Assembly (NCBI RefSeq): GCF_020616555.1
Contig: NZ_CP085173.1
Coordinates: 3,049,501-3,113,500, forward strand
Direction of reading: 5' to 3'
Length of the DNA: 64,000 nt
Source of the DNA: Streptomyces longhuiensis
GTDB lineage: Bacteria > Actinomycetota > Actinomycetes > Streptomycetales > Streptomycetaceae
A program made the translations under genes and the position numbers. The notes under the pieces are model-generated. The model did not search any database. It had not been told where the DNA came from and saw only the letters and a list, made by a program, of their open reading frames with translations. This document shows, piece by piece, positions 55,650 to 63,677 of this stretch (position 1 is the first letter of the stretch; every line of letters starts with the position of its first letter).

Positions 55650-56678
55650 TCAGCCGAAGAAGACCCCGACCTCCTCGTACAGCGCGGGATCGACCGTCTT
55701 CAGCCGGGCGGTCGCCTCGGCGATCGGCACCCGGACGATGTCCGTGCCGCGCAGCGCGACCATCTTCCCGAAGTCGCGGTCGCGCACGGCCTCGATGGCG
55801 TGCAGCCCGAAGCGGGTGGCGAGCCAGCGGTCGAAGGCACTGGGGGTGCCGCCGCGCTGGATGTGGCCGAGGACGGTGGTCCTGGCCTCCTTGCCGGTGC
55901 GCCGCTCGACCTCCTTGGCCAGCCATTCGCCGACTCCGGAGAGACGGACGTGCCCGAAGGAGTCGAGCGTCCCGTCCTTGAGGACCATCTGCCCGTCCTT
56001 GGGCATGGCGCCCTCGGCGATGACGACGATCGGGGCGTACGAGGCCTTGAAACGGCTGGTGACCCAGGCACAGACCTGGTCGACGTCGAAGCGCTGCTCG
56101 GGGATGAGGATGACGTTGGCCCCGCCCGCGAGACCCGAGTGGAGCGCGATCCAGCCCGCGTGGCGGCCCATGACCTCGCAGACCAGGACCCGCATATGGG
56201 ACTCGGCGGTGGTGTGCAGCCGGTCGATGGCCTCGGTCGCGATGCCGACGGCGGTGTCGAATCCGAAGGTGTAGTCGGTGGCGGACAGGTCGTTGTCGAT
56301 GGTCTTCGGTACGCCGACGACGGGCACGCCGTACTCGTCGGTGAGACGGGCGGCGACGCCGAGGGTGTCCTCGCCGCCGATCGCGATGAGCGCCCCGACC
56401 TCCTCCTTGGCGAGGGTCTCCTTGATACGGCGGATGCCGTTCTCGACCTTGAGGGGGTTGGTGCGCGAGGAGCCGAGGATGGTGCCACCGCGGGGCAGGA
56501 TGCCGCGCACGGCCGGGATGTCGAGCCGTACGGTGTCGCCTTCGAGCGGCCCGCGCCAGCCGTCCCGGAAGCCGACGAAGTCATAGCCGTACTCCTGCAC
56601 GCCCTTGCGGACGATGCCACGGATGACGGCGTTGAGCCCGGGGCAATCGCCGCCTCCGGTCAGTACTCCGACCCGCAT
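55650..56678 (-). CDS. pfkA: 6-phosphofructokinase
   Basis: Phosphorylates fructose 6-phosphate at the committed step of glycolysis. The 342-residue protein starts MRVGVLTGGGDCPGLNAVIR. The position that sets the phosphoryl donor reads AIGGEDTLG (Asp where ATP-dependent E. coli enzyme has Gly104), and the next determinant reads VPKTIDND (Lys in place of Gly124). Both are features of the actinobacterial group that includes pyrophosphate-dependent enzymes, so the donor should be tested. Other motifs: EVMGRHAGWIAL and ILGHIQRGGTPSAFDR-type residues near 265. ATG 56678 follows AAGGGA. Confidence 0.92.
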   Translation of the reverse strand: MRVGVLTGGGDCPGLNAVIRGIVRKGVQEYGYDFVGFRDGWRGPLEGDTVRLDIPAVRGILPRGGTILGSSRTNPLKVENGIRRIKETLAKEEVGALIAIGGEDTLGVAARLTDEYGVPVVGVPKTIDNDLSATDYTFGFDTAVGIATEAIDRLHTTAESHMRVLVCEVMGRHAGWIALHSGLAGGANVILIPEQRFDVDQVCAWVTSRFKASYAPIVVIAEGAMPKDGQMVLKDGTLDSFGHVRLSGVGEWLAKEVERRTGKEARTTVLGHIQRGGTPSAFDRWLATRFGLHAIEAVRDRDFGKMVALRGTDIVRVPIAEATARLKTVDPALYEEVGVFFG

Positions 56679-56729
56679 GGAAATGTCCCTTCGCCACAGC
56701 ACTGTGAGCTGACACGGGTCACGCTAATA

Positions 56730-56743
56730 GTGATCCACGTCAC
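56730..56743 (-). promoter_or_regulatory. Putative Crp site upstream of pfkA
   Basis: GTGATCCACGTCAC fits both the general Crp palindrome GTGA-N6-TCAC and the Streptomyces motif GTG-N6-GNCAC. It lies about 52 bases before the pfkA start. A smaller inverted repeat CACAG-CA-CTGTG occurs at 56695-56706. Binding is not shown. Confidence 0.4.
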
Positions 56744-56828
56744 TTCGGCAGCACGCGAAGAGTGAATTCCGTTGAAGAGTGGAGGAGTTGACCTTTGTGT
56801 GGTGATCCTTCAGAAGGCCCGGAGGCGG

Positions 56829-57524
56829 TTACGCGTCGTCGAGGCCGCGCTCGATGGCGTACCGGACGAGCTCCACGCGGTTGTGCAGCTGGAGCTTGCC
56901 CAGGGTGTTCTGCACGTGGTTCTGCACGGTGCGGTGCGAGATGACGAGCCGTTCGGCGATCTGCTTGTAGCTCAGGCCCTTGGCGACCAGACGCAGGACC
57001 TCGGTCTCGCGCTCGGTGAGCTGCGGGGCCTTGGGCTCGTCCGCGCCCGCGGCGGGCGCGGGTTCGGAGGCCAGGCGCCGGTACTCGCCGAGGACGAGGC
57101 CCGCGAGCCCCGGGGTGAAGACGGGGTCGCCGGCCGCCGTGCGGCGCACCGCGTCGGTCAGCTCCTCGGTCGACGCCGACTTGAGCAGGTAACCGGTGGC
57201 GCCGGACTTCACCGCCTCCAGGACGTCGGCGTGCTCCCCGCTCGCCGACAGGACCAGGACGCGCAGGGCGGGGTCGGCGCCGACGAGTTCCTTGCAGACC
57301 TGCACGCCGGGCTTCTTCGGCAGGTTCAGGTCGAGCACGAGGACGTCGGGCGCGGCGGCGCCGGCCCGGCGCACCGCCTGCTCGCCGTCGCCCGCGGTGG
57401 CCACCACGTCGAAACCCGCCTCGGCCAGGTCCCTCGCGACGGCGTCGCGCCACATCGGGTGGTCGTCGACCACCATGACCCTGATCGCACCTGCCGCGGC
57501 ACCCTCCCGCTGCTGCTCGGTCAT
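56829..57524 (-). CDS. macR: LuxR-family response regulator (MacR type)
   Basis: A 231-residue regulator. The receiver domain has the acidic pocket VMVVDDHPMWRD, phospho-acceptor Asp in VLVLDLNLPKKPGV, and the conserved Lys in GYLLKSAS. The C-terminal NarL-type helix-turn-helix reads LTERETEVLRLVAKGLSYKQ then IAERLVISHRTVQNHV. It overlaps the kinase gene stop by four bases. The pair occupies the place of S. coelicolor MacRS, described as controlling membrane and morphogenesis genes; the symbol is given on that basis. Confidence 0.93.
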   Translation of the reverse strand: MTEQQREGAAAGAIRVMVVDDHPMWRDAVARDLAEAGFDVVATAGDGEQAVRRAGAAAPDVLVLDLNLPKKPGVQVCKELVGADPALRVLVLSASGEHADVLEAVKSGATGYLLKSASTEELTDAVRRTAAGDPVFTPGLAGLVLGEYRRLASEPAPAAGADEPKAPQLTERETEVLRLVAKGLSYKQIAERLVISHRTVQNHVQNTLGKLQLHNRVELVRYAIERGLDDA

Positions 57525-58750
57525 CTTCCCGATCCCGCCTTCCCCCGTGAAACCTTCGGAACTCTCAGTTCGACCTCGGTGCCCTGTCCCGGCACCGAGA
57601 TCAGCTCGGCCGTGCCGCCGATGTCCCGCAGCCGGCCGCGGATGGACTGGGCGACACCGAGCCGCCCCTCCCCCTCGGCCTGCGCGAGACGTCCTTCCGG
57701 AATGCCGGGTCCGTCGTCCCGCACCGTCACGATCACGGCGTCGGGCTCGTCCTCGACGAGGATCCAGGACCGGGCGTCCGTCCCCGCGTGCCTGCGCACA
57801 TTGTCCAGGGCGGCGCTGACGGCCGCCGCCAGTTCCTTCGCCGCGGCCGGCGGCAGGAGCACCGGTGCGCCCGGCTCGGCGAAGCTCACCCGCGCCCCCG
57901 CGTGCGGCGCGAGGAGCGACCTCAGATCGCAGGGCGTCGAGGTACCGGGCAGGCCGTCCGGCTCATCCACGACCCGCACGAGCGCGCCCTGCGAGGCGTC
58001 CTCGGAGGCACGCGAGGCGGGCACGAGACCGCCGGCGACCAGGGTGCGCAGGGCGACCTCCTGCTCACCGGCCATCCTGCCGAGCTCGGCGGCCTCACCG
58101 CCCAGCGCGGTGCCGCGGCGCTGCACCATGGCGAGGACCTGGAGCACGCCGTCGTGGATGTCGCGGGCGAGCCGCTCCCGCTCACGGGTGGCCGCCTCGA
58201 TCTCCAGGGCCCGGGCGAGGGTGCGCTCGGAGGCGCGGGCCACCTCGACGACGTAGCCGATGGCGATCGACGCGATGCACACGAGCAGGACGTTGTGGAG
58301 GGTGTCGCGGCTGAAGGCGCCGCGCTGCACCACGTTCGCGACGCCGACGAGCAGCGAGGCGAACGCGGCCCACCGCCAGCCGCCCTTGACCGCGTACGCG
58401 AGGACCGCGCCGGCCGTCCAGATCGACGGCAGGGTCGGGCCGCCGGCCACGATCCGGCTGTGCTCGACGGCGACCGGTGTGAGCAGGATGCCGGCGAGCG
58501 CGACGATCAGGTCGGCGGTGAGGAAGCGCTTGGTGCAGCTCGCGGCGTTCGCGACGCGCGGCAGCGTGGCCAGGGTCCACACGACCAGGACCACGAAGTA
58601 GCCGATCGCCACCCATGGGCGGTGGAACCTGTCCTGCGCGGTGACGAACAGGCCGATCGCGTACAGCATCGTCAGCAGCCGGTACGCCGTCAGCGCGCGC
58701 CACAGCGGCTGCTCGACGGACATCGTCATCACGCGTTCACGCCTGGCCAC
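57521..58750 (-). CDS. macS: Sensor histidine kinase (MacS type, DUF5931)
   Basis: A 409-residue kinase paired with the response regulator. The N-terminal part has five or six membrane segments (the DUF5931 domain). The dimerisation helix carries the phospho-acceptor His in RLARDIHDGVLQVLAMV, and the ATPase domain has the N box ALDNVRRHAG, VRDDGPGIPEG and a degenerate G2 region (GRLGVAQSIRGRL). ATG and GTG choices upstream are equivalent; the first start at 58750 is used, though ATG 58729 (MTMSVEQPL) is equally plausible. Confidence 0.92.
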   Translation of the reverse strand: MARRERVMTMSVEQPLWRALTAYRLLTMLYAIGLFVTAQDRFHRPWVAIGYFVVLVVWTLATLPRVANAASCTKRFLTADLIVALAGILLTPVAVEHSRIVAGGPTLPSIWTAGAVLAYAVKGGWRWAAFASLLVGVANVVQRGAFSRDTLHNVLLVCIASIAIGYVVEVARASERTLARALEIEAATRERERLARDIHDGVLQVLAMVQRRGTALGGEAAELGRMAGEQEVALRTLVAGGLVPASRASEDASQGALVRVVDEPDGLPGTSTPCDLRSLLAPHAGARVSFAEPGAPVLLPPAAAKELAAAVSAALDNVRRHAGTDARSWILVEDEPDAVIVTVRDDGPGIPEGRLAQAEGEGRLGVAQSIRGRLRDIGGTAELISVPGQGTEVELRVPKVSRGKAGSGR

Positions 58751-58807
58751 GCACCCACCCCCCGAACTGCGGCTCCCGGAACGTCCGCTCCCAGAACGAC
58801 GACGCGG

Positions 58808-59602
58808 CTAGGAGGCCGGCCGTTCCACGCCGCCGCCCTTGTTCTCCTTGGCTTCCTTCTCGGCCAGGGCTTCCCTCTCCGCCTTGGCCTCCTTCTCCGC
58901 CTTGGCCTCGGCCTTCGCCGCGTCCGCGATCTGCCGCTTGGCGGCGGTCGCGTACATGTCGACGTACTCCTGGCCGGAGAGCTTCATGATCTCGTACATG
59001 ACCTCGTCGGTCAGGGCCCGCAGCACGAACCGGTCGTGCTCCATGCCCTGGTAGCGGCCGAAGTCGAGGGGCTTGCCGATGCGGATGCCGGGACGCATCA
59101 GCTTGGGCAGGACCTTGCCGGGAGGCTGGATCTTCTCGGTGTCGATCATCGCGACCGGGAGGACGGGCGCGCCGGTGGCGAGCGCCACGCGCGCGAGGCC
59201 ACCGGGCTTGCCGCGGTACAGGCGGCCGTCGGGCGAGCGGGTGCCCTCCGGGTAGATGCCGAAGAGCTCGCCGCGCTCCAGGACCTCGATGCCGCTCTTG
59301 ATCGCCGCCTCGCCCGCGCCGCGCGAACCGGAGCGGTCCACGGGCAGCTGTCCGACGCCCTTGAAGAACGCGGCCGTGAGCTTGCCCTTCACGCCGGGCG
59401 TCGTGAAGTACTCGGCCTTCGCGATGAAGGTGACCTTGCGGTCGAGCACCGCCGGCAGGAAGAAGGAGTCCGAGAAGGACAGGTGGTTGCTGGCCAGGAT
59501 GGCGGGACCCTCGGCGGGAATGTTCTCGAGGCCCTCCACCCAGGGCCTGAAGCCGAGCTTCAGCGGCCCTCCGATGGCCACCTTCATTGCGCCGTAGATC
59601 AA
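58808..59602 (-). CDS. 1-acyl-sn-glycerol-3-phosphate acyltransferase family protein
   Basis: A 264-residue PlsC-type acyltransferase for membrane lipid synthesis. The catalytic HX4D box is in ASNHLSFSDSFFL, the second motif in QLPVDRSGSRG, and the glycerophosphate-binding motif in GIYPEGTRSPDG. The C-terminal 50 residues are a Lys/Glu/Ala-rich helix (AKAEAKAEKEAKAEREA), a low-complexity extension. TTG 59602 is the likely start, with GGGAAGG upstream; ATG 59587 is the alternative. It is divergent from the hydrolase gene. Confidence 0.92.
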   Translation of the reverse strand: MIYGAMKVAIGGPLKLGFRPWVEGLENIPAEGPAILASNHLSFSDSFFLPAVLDRKVTFIAKAEYFTTPGVKGKLTAAFFKGVGQLPVDRSGSRGAGEAAIKSGIEVLERGELFGIYPEGTRSPDGRLYRGKPGGLARVALATGAPVLPVAMIDTEKIQPPGKVLPKLMRPGIRIGKPLDFGRYQGMEHDRFVLRALTDEVMYEIMKLSGQEYVDMYATAAKRQIADAAKAEAKAEKEAKAEREALAEKEAKENKGGGVERPAS

Positions 59603-59751
59603 CCCACTGCCTTCCCTTGTCCGTGGTCAGACCTTAACCCGCGCCGCAGCTCCGAGGCCCGACGACCCTGGTCGGTGTCAGCACGGTCGCGTACGGTGAA
59701 GTACGCCCCGCAGTCCCGGGCGATCCCCCTCTCATGAACAGGAGACCGAAG

Positions 59752-60531
59752 GTGCCGGTCATTCCTGGAGCCGAGCCGTACCGCCACGAGGGCGGAGAGG
59801 TCGGCGTCCTCCTCTGTCACGGTTTCACCGGTTCCCCGCAGTCGCTGCGCCCCTGGGCGGAGTACCTCGCCGAGCGCGGCCTCACCGTCTCGCTCCCCTT
59901 GCTGCCCGGTCACGGCACGCGCTGGGAGGACATGCAGGTCACCGGCTGGCAGGACTGGTACGCGGAGGTGGACCGCGCCCTGCGCGAGCTGCTGGACCGG
60001 TGCTCCCAGGTCTTCGTCTTCGGTCTGTCGATGGGCGCCGCCCTCGCGCTGCGGCTCGCGGCGAAGCACGGGGACGAGGTGGCGGGCCTGGTCCTGGTGA
60101 ACCCGGGGAACAAGGTGCACGGCCTCGCCGCGCACGCCCTCCCGGTGGCCCGGCACCTCGTGCGCTCGACGAAGGGGATCGCCAGCGACATCGCGAAGGA
60201 GGGCTCGTCGGAGATCGGTTACGACCGGGTGCCGCTGCACGCCGCGCACTCCCTGCGGAACTTCTTCCGCATCGTCGACCGTGAACTGCCGCAGGTGACA
60301 CAGCCGTTGGTCGTCCTGCACAGCACCCAGGACCATGTGGTGCCGCCCGTCGACTCGGCCCGCGTCCTCAGCCGGATCTCGTCCACGGACGTCGAGGAGA
60401 TCCTGCTGGAACAGAGTTACCACGTCGCGACGTTGGACCATGACGCGGACCGGATCTTCGACGAGAGCTATGCGTTCATCGGCCGGCTCGCCCCCAGTGT
60501 CGGTAAGGAAGGGACGGCCACCGGTGGCTGA
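59752..60531 (+). CDS. Alpha/beta hydrolase (esterase/lipase, monoacylglycerol lipase-like)
   Basis: A 259-residue serine hydrolase. The oxyanion strand is VGVLLCHGFTGSPQSL, the nucleophile elbow is FVFGLSMGAALALRLA, the acid is Asp in HSTQDHVVPP, and the base His is in QSYHVATLDHD. It resembles carboxylesterase Est30-type enzymes. GTG 59752 is favoured because AGGAGA lies seven bases upstream; the ATG at 59734 places that site inside the coding sequence. Its stop overlaps the next gene by eight bases. Confidence 0.92.
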   Translation: MPVIPGAEPYRHEGGEVGVLLCHGFTGSPQSLRPWAEYLAERGLTVSLPLLPGHGTRWEDMQVTGWQDWYAEVDRALRELLDRCSQVFVFGLSMGAALALRLAAKHGDEVAGLVLVNPGNKVHGLAAHALPVARHLVRSTKGIASDIAKEGSSEIGYDRVPLHAAHSLRNFFRIVDRELPQVTQPLVVLHSTQDHVVPPVDSARVLSRISSTDVEEILLEQSYHVATLDHDADRIFDESYAFIGRLAPSVGKEGTATGG

Positions 60532-61258
60532 GCAGGACCGACGTGAGCCCGCCGGCGACGAGAGCCGCGAGCCGGAGGACGCGTCAGCCGAGACGGCGGC
60601 GTCGGGCACGGCGCCGCCCGGTCCGGCGCAGCTCGGCAAGGAGCAGCAGCCCGGCGCGGACGCGGCTGCTGCTGCGGCGGCGGCCGAGGGCGCCGGCGAG
60701 CCCGTGGACGAGGACGCCGCCTGGGCCGCCATCGTCGCCGGGTACGGCGAGGAGCCGCCGGACCCGCCGGGCGCCAGGCCCTTCAGGTCGATCGAGGACC
60801 TGGCCCTGCCCGACCTGGACACGGACGGCTCCGAGACGAACGGTTCGGACACGGACGGCCCGGAGGGAAGCGGCTCGGCGCCGGACACCGCGAAGACCGG
60901 CAAGTCCGGAAAGCCCGCGACGCCGCTCGGCTCGTCGGTCTCCTTCGCACCCGGCGTCGGCGGCCCCCGCGACTACCGGCCGGCCGAGCCGTCGGACAGC
61001 GACGCCGACGACGAGGGCCACTTCGTGCCCCCGGAGCCCCCGCCGCTGCCCGAGGCGGACGTCACGGCCAAGTTCGCCTGGCTCGCCGTGATCGGCGGCC
61101 CGGTCCTGATGCTGCTGGCCGTGCTGCTCGGCTGGCAGATGACGTGGTGGCTCACGACGGTATGCGTCGGTGGCTTCCTCGGCGGCTTCGGCACGCTCGT
61201 GATGCGCATGCAGGGCGACGATGACGACGACGATCCGGGGCGCGGCGCGGTCGTCTGA
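60524..61258 (+). CDS. Membrane protein with acidic, low-complexity N-terminal region
   Basis: A 244-residue protein of unknown function. Residues 1-170 are rich in Ala, Glu, Asp, Pro and Gly, without predicted structure except the short conserved-looking DEDAAWAAIVAGYGEEPPD and FRSIEDLALPDL. Two membrane segments follow (FAWLAVIGGPVLMLLAVLL and WWLTTVCVGGFLGGFGTLV), and the end is a cluster of Asp (MQGDDDDDDPGR). GTG 60524 overlaps the hydrolase stop by eight bases. Operon partnership with the hydrolase is likely. Confidence 0.82.
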   Translation: MAEQDRREPAGDESREPEDASAETAASGTAPPGPAQLGKEQQPGADAAAAAAAAEGAGEPVDEDAAWAAIVAGYGEEPPDPPGARPFRSIEDLALPDLDTDGSETNGSDTDGPEGSGSAPDTAKTGKSGKPATPLGSSVSFAPGVGGPRDYRPAEPSDSDADDEGHFVPPEPPPLPEADVTAKFAWLAVIGGPVLMLLAVLLGWQMTWWLTTVCVGGFLGGFGTLVMRMQGDDDDDDPGRGAVV

Positions 61259-61263
61259 CCCGG

Positions 61264-62022
61264 TCAGACCCGGGCGGCGGGAACCCTGAGGGCGGCCAGG
61301 ACCGGCAGATGGTCCGTGGCCGCCCTCAGGTCGTCCTCGCTCACGCCCGGCATACCCACCGGGACCCCGCAGCCGAGGACCTCGACGCCCTGTGTGGCGA
61401 GGATCGCGTCGATGCGCTGATGCGGGTCGGCCGGTGTCGAGGTGTACTCGCCGAGCCACGGCTTCGTGGCCCAGGCGTCCTGGAGAGCCGCCGCGAGGCG
61501 CCGGAACGTGCGGCCGCCGGGGCGTTCGTTGAGGTCACCGCCCGCGACGGCGTGCTCGACGCCGAGCGCCGCGAGCCGGTCGAGGAGCATCCCGCCCTGC
61601 ACGTACCGCTCGTCCTTCTGCAGGCTCAGATGGCAGCTCAGTACGCCGATCCTGGCGTCGCCGAAGCGGACGACGGCGGTCGCGAAACCACGCCGGTGCA
61701 GTCCGGGGGTGAGGGGCAGCAGGACGTCCTCGGTGCGTTCGACGGTGGCGCGCAGGGAGCAGAGCAGCGCCGGGCCCGCGGCGCTCGCGCCGCCCGAGAG
61801 GATCACCAGGTCGGAGGCAGCCGCGAGCCGGGCGAGCTTCTTGCGCCAGCGGAAGAATCGGGGCGCCTCCTGGATCAGGACCAGGTCGGGGGCGCAGGCC
61901 GCGATGACGCGGGCGAGCGCGGCGGCGTCGTCGCGCATCGAGCGGATGTTGTAGCTGAGCACCCGGACGACGGCCGAACCGTCGGGTTCGGTGCGGGAGT
62001 TGGGGAGCGATCCGGTGACCAT
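61264..62022 (-). CDS. Endonuclease/exonuclease/phosphatase family hydrolase
   Basis: A 252-residue protein of the EEP fold, which includes Mg-dependent phosphodiesterases and nucleases. Recognisable motifs are RVLSYNIRSM, LVLIQEAPRF (metal-binding Glu), SCHLSLQKDER, AGGDLNERPGG (catalytic Asp/Asn) and ATDHLPVLAAL (catalytic Asp-His). The substrate is not predictable. ATG 62022 is used; no ribosome binding site stands out. It converges with the preceding membrane protein gene and is downstream of glkA, after a terminator. Confidence 0.9.
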   Translation of the reverse strand: MVTGSLPNSRTEPDGSAVVRVLSYNIRSMRDDAAALARVIAACAPDLVLIQEAPRFFRWRKKLARLAAASDLVILSGGASAAGPALLCSLRATVERTEDVLLPLTPGLHRRGFATAVVRFGDARIGVLSCHLSLQKDERYVQGGMLLDRLAALGVEHAVAGGDLNERPGGRTFRRLAAALQDAWATKPWLGEYTSTPADPHQRIDAILATQGVEVLGCGVPVGMPGVSEDDLRAATDHLPVLAALRVPAARV

Positions 62023-62038
62023 GACGATCAAGATACGA

Positions 62039-62078
62039 CGAACGCCCGCCGTTTCTCCGGGGAAACGGCGGGCGTTCG
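62039..62078 (-). terminator. Terminator of glkA
   Basis: A 17-base perfect inverted repeat (CGAACGCCCGCCGTTTC at 62039-62055, complement at 62062-62078) with a six-base loop, beginning 19 bases after the glkA stop and just before the EEP hydrolase start. Confidence 0.85.
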
Positions 62079-62097
62079 GTGGCTGAAGCAGCCGGTG

Positions 62098-63051
62098 TCA
62101 CATGATCGGGTCGGGCTCCCGCGCCAGGTCCGCCGCTCCGACCATGCCCGCCTTGTTGCCGAGCTGGGCCGCGATGACGTCCGCCACGGGGCGCCAGTTG
62201 CCGCCGACCAGCCAGCGCTTGTAGGACTTGCGGATCGGGTCGAGGACGAGCTCGCCCTCGTCCGAGAGTCCGCCGCCGACGATGAACGCGGACGGGTCGA
62301 ACAGCGAGGCCAGGTCGGCGAGGCCCGCGCCGGCCCAGCGGGCCAGCTCGCGGTACGAGTCGACGGCCACGGCGTCACCCTGGCGGGCGGCCATGGAGAT
62401 GTGCTTGCCCTCGATGCCGTCCGGGGTTCCGTCGCCCAGCGAGAGCAGGAACTCCGCGTTCTCCGGGGTCGCGTTGGCGCGCTGCTTGGCGTAACGGACG
62501 AGCGCGCGGCCGGAGGCGTACTGCTCCCAGCAGCCCTGGCTGCCGCAGCCGCACAGCAGGCCGTCCGGGACCATCCGGATGTGGCCGAACTCGGCGGCCA
62601 CGCCGAAGTGGCCGCGGCGCAGCTTGTTGCCGATGATGATGCCGCCGCCGAGGCCGGTGCCGAGCGTGATGCAGATGACGTTCCGGTGGCCCTTGCCCGC
62701 GCCGAACTTGTATTCGCCCCAGGCGGCCGCGTTCGCGTCGTTCTCGACGACGACCGGCAGGCCGACCCGCTTCTCGACCTCTTCCTTCAACGGCTCCTGG
62801 CGCCAGTCGATGTTGGGCGCGAAGTAGACCGTGGAGCGCTGGCGGTTGACGTATCCGGCGGCGCCGATGCCCACGCCGACGATCTCGTGTCCTGCCCGTG
62901 CGCCCTCGACGGCCGAGGCGATCGCGTCAACGATGGCCTCGGACGTGCTGGGAGTCGGCACCTTGAACGTCGAGAGGATGTTGCCTTCCTCGTCGACCAC
63001 GCCGGCCGCGATCTTTGTGCCGCCGATGTCGACGCCGATGGTGAGTCCCAT
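62098..63051 (-). CDS. glkA: ROK-family glucokinase
   Basis: Phosphorylates glucose with ATP and in Streptomyces is also needed for carbon catabolite repression. The 317-residue protein begins GLTIGVDIGGTKIAAGVVDE (phosphate loop). It has the sugar-binding GAAGYVN and VENDANAAAWGEY regions with the catalytic Asp, the ROK zinc motif CGCGSQGCWEQYASG, and GGGLSDEGE. Length is standard for Streptomyces GlkA, which occupies this same chromosomal place. ATG 63051 gives the family N-terminus. Confidence 0.97.
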   Translation of the reverse strand: MGLTIGVDIGGTKIAAGVVDEEGNILSTFKVPTPSTSEAIVDAIASAVEGARAGHEIVGVGIGAAGYVNRQRSTVYFAPNIDWRQEPLKEEVEKRVGLPVVVENDANAAAWGEYKFGAGKGHRNVICITLGTGLGGGIIIGNKLRRGHFGVAAEFGHIRMVPDGLLCGCGSQGCWEQYASGRALVRYAKQRANATPENAEFLLSLGDGTPDGIEGKHISMAARQGDAVAVDSYRELARWAGAGLADLASLFDPSAFIVGGGLSDEGELVLDPIRKSYKRWLVGGNWRPVADVIAAQLGNKAGMVGAADLAREPDPIM

Positions 63052-63104
63052 GAATCCCTCAGTTCGGTCGAGCCCCGCTACGGCCCACCGTACCCGAGCG
63101 GCTC

Positions 63105-63590
63105 TCAGTCGAGGTCGATGTGTTCGCCTGGCGGAGGCGCTTCGGGACCCTCGTCACGGGGGTCCGTGTCGTCCCCGGCGGCCCGTCCGGCCTGGGCGCC
63201 CGACGAGCGCTGGGTCCAGCGCTGCTCCTGGCGCTCGACGGCGGAGCGGTAGGCGGCGAGCAGCTCGTTGCCCGCGGCCGCGAGATGGTCGAAGACCTCG
63301 GGGTTGCGCTCGACGACCGGCTCGACGGCCGCCTTCGCCTGCTTGACGACCTGGCTGACGACCTGCTGCGCGGTGCCCTGGGCGACCGCGCCGAGAAGGG
63401 GCGTCTGGAGCCCCGACAGCTTCTCGGCGACGGCGTCGACGAGCTTGCGCAGCTCCTCGGCGGCCGAGCCGGGCTGGGGCCCGTACTCGGCACGGCGGCG
63501 GGCCTTCTCCTCCGCGAGGTCCTCGGCGCACGCCTTCTCCCAGGCGTCGGCGTCGGCCTCGGGTGCGGGCTGCTCGGTGGCGTCGCTCAT
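63105..63590 (-). CDS. DUF5304 family protein
   Basis: A 161-residue soluble protein, strongly acidic at both ends. The centre is amphipathic helix (AAEELRKLVDAVAEKLSGLQ and VSQVVKQAKAAVEPVVERNP) and matches what is called DUF5304 in Streptomyces. The tail is Asp/Glu/Pro-rich. No function is known. It is encoded between the ArsA-like ATPase gene and glkA on the same strand, with 53 bases to glkA, so it may be co-transcribed with glkA. Confidence 0.82.
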   Translation of the reverse strand: MSDATEQPAPEADADAWEKACAEDLAEEKARRRAEYGPQPGSAAEELRKLVDAVAEKLSGLQTPLLGAVAQGTAQQVVSQVVKQAKAAVEPVVERNPEVFDHLAAAGNELLAAYRSAVERQEQRWTQRSSGAQAGRAAGDDTDPRDEGPEAPPPGEHIDLD

Positions 63591-63623
63591 GGCGGCTGAC
63601 TCCTGCGAGAACGTATATGGGTG

Positions 63624-63647
63624 GGTGCGTACCAGGAGGTGCGTACC
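63624..63647. repeat. Direct repeat upstream of the DUF5304 gene
   Basis: GGTGCGTACC occurs twice, at 63624-63633 and 63638-63647, one and a half helical turns apart (14-base period). It lies 34-57 bases before the DUF5304 start, where a regulator could bind. Confidence 0.5.
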
Positions 63648-63677
63648 TTCGACGTTACCCGAACGGCGGTAATCCGT

